64,000 nt of DNA, from contig NZ_JHAC01000026.1 in NCBI RefSeq assembly GCF_000599865.1, positions 23,786 through 87,785 on the forward strand, written 5' to 3'. Shown piece after piece: positions 54,694 through 62,897 of the stretch. The translations under genes were made by a program, and so were the position numbers. The DNA is from Deinococcus phoenicis. GTDB lineage: Bacteria > Deinococcota > Deinococci > Deinococcales > Deinococcaceae. The stretch's first letter is position 1, and each line of letters opens with the position of its first letter. Below the pieces are notes generated by a model. The model ran no database searches and was not told where the DNA came from. It was given only the letters and a program-made list of their open reading frames with translations.

Positions 54694-54843
54694 CATTGGC
54701 TCCACCCCCGCTTGATGCTCAGGTCCAGAAAGGTCGAAGAACTGCTGTTGGGACGGTGCATGGCCGTGACAGGTGAGTCCATGCGCAGATGGCGCGGCGC
54801 GTTCAGGCACCTCTTTGCAAGGGGCTTCCGCACGCGCAGAAGA
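54694..54843 (+). pseudogene. IS6-family transposase fragment
   Basis: About 50 residues (RHWLHPRLMLRSRKVEELLL then GRCMAVTGESMRRW and FRHLFARGFRTRRRP) follow the N-terminal pattern of IS6/IS240 transposases, where a similar helix-turn-helix precedes the first catalytic Asp. The catalytic part is gone and terminal repeats were not found. It marks a past insertion between the sulfur cluster and the CRISPR array. Confidence 0.55.
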
Positions 54844-55463
54844 CCGGCACCGCAGCCTGAAGCGGTTCTGCGGGGAGGCCCGCGCCTACGGGCACGAGGG
54901 GAGCGGGGTGTTGCCCGAGGAATCCACGTGAACACCATCTCCGCCCGACCCCGGGAGCGGCGCAAGGTCCCTTTTCTCTGCCTGGCCCTTGACCCGGTTT
55001 CTCCCACCCTGGGGTTAATGAGGAGGCGTGACCTTAGGGGGCAGTGTCCATTCATGGGCCACATGCGGGCAGCTTCCACTGGTCAGGGCTGTCCGGCAGC
55101 AACAGGGAGCACCGCATGCAGGATTCCCAGCTCAGCCTCTCCTCCCGTACCGGGGTGACGCTGATCGGTGGGTTGACTGGCGGCTATCCCAACCCGGACG
55201 ATTCCGAATCGCTGGGGGCCTGTGATACGGCAGGCACTCCAGCGTGTCCGGCTCTGGCCCTCCAGACGCTTGCCTAGGCCCTGTCCGAGAAGGCATGTGC
55301 GAGCGTCCAGCGCCATCCAAGCGGCCTGATCAGGTGCTTTGTTGAGGACTGCGGCAATGGGCACATCCAGATCAGGCTTCCCCAACGTGGCCCCTGGCCG
55401 CCGAGCGACGATGAACCCAGATTGAAGCGTGCTGAGCTGTGATGCTCGGCTGTTGGTTGCTGT
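54844..55463. other. 620-bp degraded stretch left of the CRISPR array
   Basis: No intact gene is recognised. A frame on the minus strand (55083-55385) and one on the plus strand (55116-55277) lack ribosome sites and family matches. It is probably decayed accessory DNA. This is the leader-distal side of the array. Confidence 0.4.
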
Positions 55464-56448
55464 GTTTCAGTCCCCTACCGTTCGGGGAAGTCGTTGAAGC
55501 CGACTGGAACCGCTCGCAGCGCTACTACGTGCCTGCCTTTCAGTCCCCTATCGCTTGGGGAAGTCGTTGAAGCGGCCTACGACCGTCGGGACATCTCCCC
55601 CGAGGTCTGGGCTTTCAGTCCCCTATCGCTTGGGGAAGTCGTTGAAGCCCGCCAGCGTAGTAGGCCCAGAGGCGAGGAATGTTGCCTTTCAGTCCCCTAT
55701 CGCTTGGGGAAGTCGTTGAAGCCACTGTTGCCCCAGTCGGCCAGGTCGCACAAGAGCTCTTTCAGTCCCCTATCGCTTGGGGAAGTCGTTGAAGCTCGCC
55801 GTGAAGCTCACGCTCTGCGGGCCGGTCCCCACTTTCAGTCCCCTATCGCTTGGGGAAGTCGTTGAAGCGTATTGCCGTACCACCACGGCTGCACCACCAC
55901 GCGCCTTTCAGTCCCCTATCGCTTGGGGAAGTCGTTGAAGCCTGCTCCTCCAGGTGGCGCGGGAGGCGTTCGCCGCTTTCAGTCCCCTATCGCTTGGGGA
56001 AGTCGTTGAAGCCCTCCAGCCCCGCACCTTCGTGATGGAGAACGTGAACTTTCAGTCCCCTATCGCTTGGGGAAGTCGTTGAAGCGCTCACAAAGTGATA
56101 CGTGCGCCCGGTCTTTTCCGACTTTCAGTCCCCTATCGCTTGGGGAAGTCGTTGAAGCAGGATAAGGCCAAGGCCCTCGACGCACAGATCGCGTCTTTCA
56201 GTCCCCTATCGCTTGGGGAAGTCGTTGAAGCCCCGCTGGTCCGGCTGGCCTCACGTGGCGGAATGCGTCTTTCAGTCCCCTATCGCTTGGGGAAGTCGTT
56301 GAAGCTTCGCCACGTCCACCCCGAGAAACCGACCCCCGACTTTCAGTCCCCTATCGCTTGGGGAAGTCGTTGAAGCTTCCTGCCTGGCCTTTGTCGAGCT
56401 GGCAACCGTGGCTTTCAGTCCCCTATCGCTTGGGGAAGTCGTTGAAGC
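55464..56448 (-). CRISPR. CRISPR array, 14 repeats of 37 bp, 13 spacers
   Basis: Repeats begin (plus coordinates) at 55464, 55537, 55612, 55686, 55759, 55832, 55905, 55976, 56049, 56122, 56195, 56269, 56340 and 56412; spacers are 34-38 bp. Thirteen repeats are identical. The one at 55464 differs at four positions (initial G, TACC, GTTC). Minus-strand transcription is inferred because the crRNA-sense repeat then ends GGGGACTGAAAG, like the ACTGAAA(C/G) 5' handles of other type I repeats, and because the divergent repeat is then leader-distal, as usual. The repeat contains a CCCC/GGGG hairpin for Cas6. Confidence 0.98.
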
Positions 56449-56711
56449 CGTTTATTTCTCGCCCTTTTTAACGAGGGCGTAAGTTGTCATGCGGCCCGTC
56501 TCTTCGTAGAGGACAGCCTTCATGCTACCTGCCGAGCACGTTCGCAAGAGCCGGGGGGCGTAAGTGCCCGGCCGATTTTCGGCGCGTGGAGGACGGCCCT
56601 TTCCCTGGCGAGGGCCGACAGGCAAAGCTTTCCGAGCCGGCCTCCTCCAGAAATACTTACCAGGACGCCTCGCAAATAGCCGGACGCTGGCAGCAGCCGC
56701 CCCGCTTGCGG
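56449..56711 (-). promoter_or_regulatory. Probable CRISPR leader
   Basis: This 263-bp gap separates the array from the stop of the WYL gene. The 45 bp next to the first repeat are AT-rich (AAAAAGGGCGAGAAATAAAC on the minus strand), with an ATGACA -35-like hexamer further upstream. This fits a leader driving the array towards lower coordinates. A 23-residue frame (MKAVLYEETG...) inside is probably chance. Confidence 0.65.
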
Positions 56712-57676
<965 letters not shown>

Positions 57677-57680
<4 letters not shown>

Positions 57681-58645
57681 CCGGTGGCCTCCAGGTCATC
57701 TGGCTTAAGGTTGTATAGGCCCGCCCCGAAGTGTGCCCACTTGCCCACGCCGAGCTGCTCGCCGCAGCGCAGCAGGGGGGCAAACGGCCTGAAATCGCCG
57801 CGATACTCTACCGTGCCCACCAGTCCTTCCATGTTCGTCTTCTGGTGCGGACGGCTCCCCTTGCGGAGTTGCGAGACGTGGCGGAGGTCCTGCCGGACGG
57901 TTTCCACCTCGCGGGCCAGCAACGGCAGCCGCGTGAAGTCGGCCCCCAGGCTGGCCGCACCGCCGTGAATTTGCTCCAGATTGCCCATCCGCCGTTGTAG
58001 GGCACGCAGCAGAACGGGAAAATGCAGGTGTTCCGCCATCTGCCCGCCCGCTTTGATGTGCAGCGGCGAGCGCAGATGCAGGCGCAACCTTTCCCCCGAC
58101 AAGGGCGGCAACTCCCCCGCCCGCAGCAGGATGGGGGAGAGATTCACCCCCAGGTCCGCGCCCCGCAGCAGCGTGACCTCCTCGCCGCTGTAGGGCTGCA
58201 CGCTCCGCACTTCCTCCAGCTCCAGCCGTCCCCGCGTGTGCCCCAGCCCTTCCCGGCCGACCTCGCGCAGGGCCGCCAGCAGATACGGGAGCTGCGTGAC
58301 CGCGTGCCCCACCACCACCAACCCGAAGGTCAGCAGCTCACCCGCTTCCAGGTGCCGCTCCTCGCCGTACGCCACCCGGAAGATGATGGGGCGCGGCGGG
58401 GTCCCCAGCGACGACACCCGCAGGTCTTCCGGCAGCCGGGGCGCGTAGCTCAGGCCGTAAGGGCAGAGGGTCTGGAGGGGGCAGCCCACACACGTCTCCC
58501 GCTGCGGCTGGGTGCAGGCCAGGCGGTACAGCGCCCGCCCGAAGGCCCCTTCTAGCTTGGAGCCGGGGAAGGGCGGCAGATGCACCATTTCCAGCGCCCG
58601 CAGCGTGACGCGCAGGACGGCGAAGGGGAGGTCCAGGGGGAGCAT
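57677..58645 (-). CDS. cas6: Cas6 CRISPR RNA endonuclease
   Basis: A 322-residue Cas6 of the longer form. The C-terminal glycine-rich signature LGVGKWAHFGAGLYNL, the N-terminal ferredoxin-like start with GSKLEGAFGRALYRL, and the cysteine cluster CVGCPLQTLC are visible. It cleaves the array transcript within each repeat, leaving the 8-nt handle, and may stay bound in Cascade. There is no Shine-Dalgarno; TAGACT on the minus strand (58656-58651) ends 5 nt before the ATG, suggesting a leaderless mRNA. The upstream terminator at 58698-58722 isolates it from the small RNA. Confidence 0.92.
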
Positions 58646-58697
58646 GGGGCAGTCTAGAGGCGGGGGGCATCACCGGGTGACGCAAAGGAGAGTGGGA

Positions 58698-58722
58698 AAC
58701 GAAAATGGGGGCCGAAGCCCCC
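58698..58722 (-). terminator. Rho-independent terminator of the repeat-bearing small RNA
   Basis: On the minus strand GGGGGC (58722-58717), a TTCG tetraloop and GCCCCC (58712-58707) are followed by ATTTTCGTTT. This is a classic terminator and it lies upstream of the cas6 start. It therefore ends a transcript that begins further right, in the cas6-cas8 gap. Confidence 0.88.
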
Positions 58723-58754
58723 GGATAACCCTCCCCAACCTCGCTGAGACGTAC

Positions 58755-58791
58755 ATTTCAGACCCTTAACGTTCGGGGAAGGAGGGTAGGC
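58755..58791 (-). repeat. Degenerate solitary CRISPR repeat
   Basis: Compared with the divergent array repeat at 55464 it matches 27 of 37 positions, and 23 of the 27 on the handle/hairpin side, including the CGTTCGGGGAAG block. The handle reads TCTGAAAT rather than ACTGAAAC. Conservation is weakest at the end that would be the 5' end of the RNA, which needs no Cas6 cut if transcription starts there. Confidence 0.85.
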
Positions 58792-58950
58792 AGTACTGTA
58801 TCACAAAAGTTCTGCCCGTACGGCTAAGTGAGGAAGGGGATACAAGGGGAAGGAAGGGCTTGTGGAGAATCGTGACGTCAAGTACCTTGGAACTGCGGGA
58901 ACCTAGAAGGGCCCCGCAAACTGGTTGCAGAGCCTTTAGTCAGCCGCACT

Positions 58951-58969
58951 TTCGTACGTCTGAGAGTGG
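58951..58969 (+). promoter_or_regulatory. Predicted Cascade target site of the CreA/CreR-like RNA
   Basis: TTC (58951-58953) is followed by GTACGTCTGAGAGTGG (58954-58969). It agrees with guide positions 1-8, 10, 11, 13, 15 and 16, that is 13 of the first 16, with the uninterrupted part at the seed. TTC is the protospacer-adjacent motif used by the haloarchaeal type I-B system. The site lies 60-80 bp upstream of the ATG at 59030, where a promoter would be expected. Confidence 0.65.
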
Positions 58970-59029
58970 GGACTCCAGTCTATCTGTGTGGCTGGCTACG
59001 GGCAAGTTCTCTCATTTTGGAGGAAGTCC

Positions 59030-59341
59030 ATGTCTCAGCTTCTCCCCGTCGGCACCCATACCGCTCAAGTTACAGAGGTTCAACCCGGCCCCACGCATAC
59101 CCAGCTTGGTTTTGAGTCGCCAGCTGGCCGGACGGCCTGCCAAAGCATCCCGAATGCTGTCGTGCAAAAGGGACTGGTGACGCTCAGCGTTGATGATGCC
59201 AAGCAGCTCAAGGGCCTCTCCTGCGTCATCCGTGTCGAGCGCGTCAGCTCTGGCCCTGGCATTGAACTGGCAAGGGTCACGGCCTGTCAGTGGTTGAACA
59301 AGTCGGCAGGTACGCCTCAGCACCTGCGCATACAGGCGTAA
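59030..59341 (+). CDS. Small unknown protein in the CRISPR-cas locus
   Basis: A 103-residue soluble protein with no signal peptide or membrane segment, predicted mostly beta from its sequence (HTAQVTEVQPGPTHTQLGFE; GLVTLSVDDAKQLKGLSCVI). No family was recognised. GGAGG is correctly spaced from the ATG. It has its own terminator (59356-59386), so it is a single-gene unit between cas6 and cas8, and the predicted guide-RNA target lies just upstream. It could be a toxin kept silent by Cascade, a Cas accessory subunit, or unrelated. Confidence 0.8.
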   Translation: MSQLLPVGTHTAQVTEVQPGPTHTQLGFESPAGRTACQSIPNAVVQKGLVTLSVDDAKQLKGLSCVIRVERVSSGPGIELARVTACQWLNKSAGTPQHLRIQA

Positions 59342-59355
59342 AAGATAGAGACAAG

Positions 59356-59386
59356 GGGCAGATGGGGAAACTCGTCTGCCCCTTTC
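59356..59386 (+). terminator. Rho-independent terminator after the small gene
   Basis: GGGGCAGATG (59356-59365) pairs with CGTCTGCCCC (59374-59383) with one G-U pair and an 8-nt loop, followed by TTTCTCTCTTCTC. It separates the small gene from cas8. A further 7-bp stem at 59406-59428 lies in the cas8 leader. Confidence 0.82.
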
Positions 59387-59514
59387 TCTCTTCTCGCAGA
59401 AATGTGGACGCCCGGAGAGCAGGCGTCCGGTAGGGTGAGGAGAAACCTGTTCATCTCTTGCTTACCGTCACTGAATGACGCTTCTGCTCGTAACAATTGC
59501 TCTGGAGGTTTCCC

Positions 59515-61023
59515 ATGCCAAGTATCCTCTCGCCCCCCTCGACGCTCGGCCTGCGCTGGTCGGATTACCCGCTGATGGACGCGGCGCTGGCGGGCCTGTG
59601 CGTCTTTTCCAACATCCGTGATGCGGAGCAAGGCCCTGCCCTGCTCACGCCAGAGCATTTGCAGGCGTTCCAGAAATGGGCCGAGGATGCCTATTTCTCG
59701 CCTGAATTGACGGGTTGGATTGCGGTGGTCTTTACTAGCAACTTTCTGAATCCATCTTTCAAGCCGGAGAAAAAGCGGGAAGTCCTGCGCGAGATTCTGA
59801 GCAGCTACCAGCGTCCCAATCTGCTTCCCGAACGCTGCGCCATCTTCCCTGAATTGCAGGCGCAACAGCGCGTGGCCCGCGACTTGATGCCCATGCTGAT
59901 GGGACGCGGCCCCATGAATTTCTACCCCGATGGACAGCCAGGGTTGCCGCTGAGCGGGCAGGCGATTACCGTACTGCAAGGGCTGGCGCTGGCGGCTCCA
60001 CTGGTGAGTGGGCGGGCATTGATTCTGGATGCAGACGACAGACAATTGCTGCTGGACGTGGTGCGGGAATGGCAAGGCTCGTGGCTTAAGCGTATTTCAC
60101 TTTCTAGACCGGGGGACGACAAGAAACCCATCTGGGCCGCTGCCCGTACGCGCCTGATGGAAGCCATACGCGACGTACTGAGCAAACAGCCGCGCGTCAA
60201 GGACTCGTTCAAGTTGCCGTTCATGGGCGGCGCGACCATCTACCACCTCAGCAACAGTGGGCAGGGGCCGGATGCCGCCATCTACACGTTGGAGCGGCCC
60301 GTCCTGCGCTTCATGGAACTGGCGCGGCAGAATTACCCGGAAGCCTGGAAGCCGCTGATGGCGTCCAGACGGTACGAGGCCGACAAGACCAAAGACAAGG
60401 AGTTCGGCTTCCGTAACGAGTTGGACGAGGCCCTTTTCTCACTGCCAGACGAAGCCGCGTACTTTCTGCGCCGCTACCTGATGCCGCCGTTCACGCAGGC
60501 TCTGAGGACAGCTCAGGCCGAGGCCAGGAAGGGCAAAACTACCAAAAAACCCGCCAAAGATGCGCTCACACTGATTCCGCTGGCAGGACTGTGGGGCATC
60601 ACCGAACTGTTTCTGAGGGAGGTTGTCGGCATGGAAAAAGCCCGCGTGGAGGCGATTGAGGCACTGGGGCAACGCCTCAGCAAATGGATTGTGAACGAGA
60701 ACGACAAGCGCCTGTTCCGCGAGTTGTACGTGGCGCGGGGCGCTGGCCCGCTGCGGCATGTGCTGCTCAAGGCCATGCTGGAGAAGTCCAAGCAGGATGC
60801 GAAATCCGGCACGGAAGAGCGTGACCTCATCACCACCAAGGACGAATACCTGCGGGTTTTCACCGAGGCTGATGAGACGACCCGCGCCGACTTCACGCTG
60901 GCCCGCGACCTGCTCAAGATGCGGGTGATTCAGTACCTGCATGACAACCGCTTCTTTGAGGAGAACAAGGACGACCCCGAACTTCAGAACACTGAACTTC
61001 CCAGCGAAGAAGGAGAACAGTAA
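59515..61023 (+). CDS. cas8b: Cas8b1/Cst1-like Cascade large subunit
   Basis: A 502-residue protein placed first in a cas8-cas7-cas5-cas3 run. It resembles the Cst1 group of type I-B large subunits: N-terminal STLGLRWSDYPLMDAALAGL, central MGRGPMNFYPDG with surrounding helices, and a helical C terminus rich in charged residues ending ELPSEEGEQ. It should recognise the protospacer-adjacent motif. TGGAGG precedes ATG 59515; the stop TAATG overlaps cas7. Subtype is inferred from Cas7 and Cas5 as well as from this protein. Confidence 0.8.
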   Translation: MPSILSPPSTLGLRWSDYPLMDAALAGLCVFSNIRDAEQGPALLTPEHLQAFQKWAEDAYFSPELTGWIAVVFTSNFLNPSFKPEKKREVLREILSSYQRPNLLPERCAIFPELQAQQRVARDLMPMLMGRGPMNFYPDGQPGLPLSGQAITVLQGLALAAPLVSGRALILDADDRQLLLDVVREWQGSWLKRISLSRPGDDKKPIWAAARTRLMEAIRDVLSKQPRVKDSFKLPFMGGATIYHLSNSGQGPDAAIYTLERPVLRFMELARQNYPEAWKPLMASRRYEADKTKDKEFGFRNELDEALFSLPDEAAYFLRRYLMPPFTQALRTAQAEARKGKTTKKPAKDALTLIPLAGLWGITELFLREVVGMEKARVEAIEALGQRLSKWIVNENDKRLFRELYVARGAGPLRHVLLKAMLEKSKQDAKSGTEERDLITTKDEYLRVFTEADETTRADFTLARDLLKMRVIQYLHDNRFFEENKDDPELQNTELPSEEGEQ

Positions 61024-62120
61024 TGGCTTTCCTGAGTGGCTTCCTCTTGATTGACGCGCCTGCTTCCGCCTTAAACAATGCCAAAGACGCGCAGGACGCG
61101 CAGTACGACAACGAGGTGGGCGTGAAGCTCATCCGGGTGGGCCGCGACAGTTATCCCTACGTTTCGGCGCAGGCGTTCCGCTACTGGCTGCGCGACACCC
61201 TGGCGCAGAACCCCGCCTGGCTGGCCCACACCGCGCCCGTGTTCCGTGAGGCGAAGGTGGCCTATACCGACGCGAATCCCATCAAATACTGGGATGACGA
61301 CCTCTTCGGCTACATGCGGGCCGAGGGGAAGAAGAGCAGCGCGAAGGACAGCCGCACGGGCGACGCAGGCCGGGCCAATGCCACCGAAACCGTGCAGAGC
61401 ATCACTCGCACCTCGCCCTTTCGCGTCGGTACGCTGGTTTCCCTCGCGCCCACCACCATCGTCAAGGACTTCGGCACCATGAGCCGCACCGGGCCGAACA
61501 TGCAAGAAGGCGACCCGGTGCCTCACTCGCACCAGTTCTACCGCGCCGTGTTCAAGGGGCAACTCAGCCTGGATTTGGGCCGTTCTGGGCTGTTCACCTA
61601 CACCGGCAAGGCGGGCAATCAGAACTTGGACGACGTGCGCCGCAAGCAGGCGGATGAGGAGGGTCTAGAGCACCTCGCTCCTCAAAAAGCCTACCGCCTG
61701 AGCCGTGAACAACGTACCCAGCGCATCGCCCCCTTGATTCGCGCTCTGGCAGAACTGCGCGGCGGTGCAAAACAGGCGCTGCACTACACCGACGTGACAC
61801 CCGCTGCCGTGCTGCTGGTGGTCACGAAGGGCGGGAACAATCCCTTGCAGTACGTCGTGGGTGTGGGTGAACAGGGCCAACCCCGCGTGAATGTGGACGC
61901 GCTGAAGGAGACGGTGCGGGCGTGGCGCGATACCTTCCTCAGCCCGATTTATGTCGGCTGGATGGCGGGCTTTCACGATACCGAGCGCGAAAAGCTCCGT
62001 ACGGCGCTGGAAGAACTGAGGGCCGAGGGCGTGGATTTCGTGCTGGAGCATCCCCGGACGGTGCTGGGCCGCGTGGCGGATGATCTGAGCGGTGACGCTG
62101 GCGCACCGTGGCTGGACTGA
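61023..62120 (+). CDS. cas7: Cas7 (Cst2/DevR family) Cascade backbone
   Basis: A 365-residue Cas7. SGFLLIDAPASALNNAKDA and YPYVSAQAFRYWLRDTLAQN are typical of the DevR/Cst2 group of type I-B; the fold is an RRM-like domain that coats the guide RNA along the spacer. Start overlaps the cas8 stop by one base (TAATG). A disordered-looking insert around residues 100-125 (KKSSAKDSRTGDAGRANATE) may be the thumb loop. Confidence 0.92.
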   Translation: MAFLSGFLLIDAPASALNNAKDAQDAQYDNEVGVKLIRVGRDSYPYVSAQAFRYWLRDTLAQNPAWLAHTAPVFREAKVAYTDANPIKYWDDDLFGYMRAEGKKSSAKDSRTGDAGRANATETVQSITRTSPFRVGTLVSLAPTTIVKDFGTMSRTGPNMQEGDPVPHSHQFYRAVFKGQLSLDLGRSGLFTYTGKAGNQNLDDVRRKQADEEGLEHLAPQKAYRLSREQRTQRIAPLIRALAELRGGAKQALHYTDVTPAAVLLVVTKGGNNPLQYVVGVGEQGQPRVNVDALKETVRAWRDTFLSPIYVGWMAGFHDTEREKLRTALEELRAEGVDFVLEHPRTVLGRVADDLSGDAGAPWLD

Positions 62121-62123
62121 ATC

Positions 62124-62897
62124 ATGCGAGTCCTGAAAATTGAACTGGAGGGGGTGACGACCTCCTTCCGCTACCCCCACATCCTGATTGGACGGCAGCC
62201 GAGCTACCCGCTTCCGCCGCCCGCCACCATCTATGGGCACATAGCCAGCACGCTGGGCGAGTACCCCGCGCCGGACAGCTTCCGCTTTGCCTACGCCTTC
62301 ACGCATCAGGGCAGCGTGGACGATTACGAACACACCTGGCTGATCGAACGCGACGAGCGCAAGGCGAAAAAGGGCGAGCCGGAGCGCAACATCGTGGCGG
62401 GCCTGAGTCCCACTGTCCGCGAGGTGCTGTTTCAGCCGCGCCTGACGCTGTATCTGGACAGGCCCGACTGGTACGACGCTTTCCGCACTCCCGCTTTTCC
62501 CGTGCTGCTGGGCCGTTCACAGGATTTGGCGGCGTACACGCGGGTAGAAATCATGGAACTGGAGGAACGCACGGCGGGTTACTTCGACCACACGTTGCTG
62601 CCGTTTGACCCCTGGCGGCCCCGCGTGGGGCTGGGACAAGGGCTGCTCATGCCTCGCCATGTTGACCCCCAAGACCGTCAGCGCGTGACCTGGGCGCGGT
62701 ATGTGGCACTGACGAATCGGGCTTTTCTACCCCTGGCGGGTGAGTCGGGGCGGGAGCCACAGCTTATTCGCGGCATGCCGCAGGACTTCCGCGTCTGGGT
62801 CGACCCTGGCACCGAGGAACGCCGGGGCCGTCAGCGGGCGTTGGAATGGCTCAGCGTGAATCCGGGGGAGGGTGAGGCGATTGACCTTCCGGCCTGA
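62124..62897 (+). CDS. cas5: Cas5 (Cas5t-like) Cascade subunit
   Basis: A 257-residue Cas5. The N terminus MRVLKIELEGVTTSFRYPHI and the PSYPLPPPATIYGHIASTLG block are family hallmarks; the latter forms the loop that binds the 5' handle of the crRNA. Separated from cas7 by 3 bp and overlapping the cas3 start by 17 bp, so all three are coupled. Confidence 0.92.
   Translation: MRVLKIELEGVTTSFRYPHILIGRQPSYPLPPPATIYGHIASTLGEYPAPDSFRFAYAFTHQGSVDDYEHTWLIERDERKAKKGEPERNIVAGLSPTVREVLFQPRLTLYLDRPDWYDAFRTPAFPVLLGRSQDLAAYTRVEIMELEERTAGYFDHTLLPFDPWRPRVGLGQGLLMPRHVDPQDRQRVTWARYVALTNRAFLPLAGESGREPQLIRGMPQDFRVWVDPGTEERRGRQRALEWLSVNPGEGEAIDLPA

Larger units (their letters stand above)
58698..58791 (-). ncRNA. 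Predicted CreA/CreR-like CRISPR guide RNA
   Basis: Reading the minus strand: a repeat-like element (58791-58755), a 32-nt segment (58754-58723) of near-spacer length, then the terminator. A weak -10-like TACAGT (58800-58795) sits 3 nt upstream of the element, so transcription would start close to its first base. Known CreA and CreR RNAs have this build, lack a second repeat, and guide Cascade to a partly matched promoter. The first eight guide bases, GTACGTCT, occur at 58954-58961. Role as repressor guide is inferred. Confidence 0.72.

Noticed and set aside
55494..56373. Open reading frames with repeated FSPLSLGEVVEA across the array
   Set aside because: They are translations of the CRISPR repeats; the repeat/spacer pattern explains them fully.
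55464..56448. Plus-strand transcription of the array with the leader on the left
   Set aside because: It would put the only divergent repeat next to the leader and give GTTGAAGC as handle; the minus-strand reading gives the ACTGAAA(C/G) type handle, a distal degenerate repeat, and an AT-rich leader next to the cas genes. It is less likely rather than excluded.
58828..58875. A 15-codon frame rich in rare codons (AGG, ATA, GGA) upstream of the predicted guide-RNA target, considered as a CreT-type toxin RNA
   Set aside because: It has no ribosome-binding site and lies upstream of the target site rather than downstream, so the guide RNA would not repress it.
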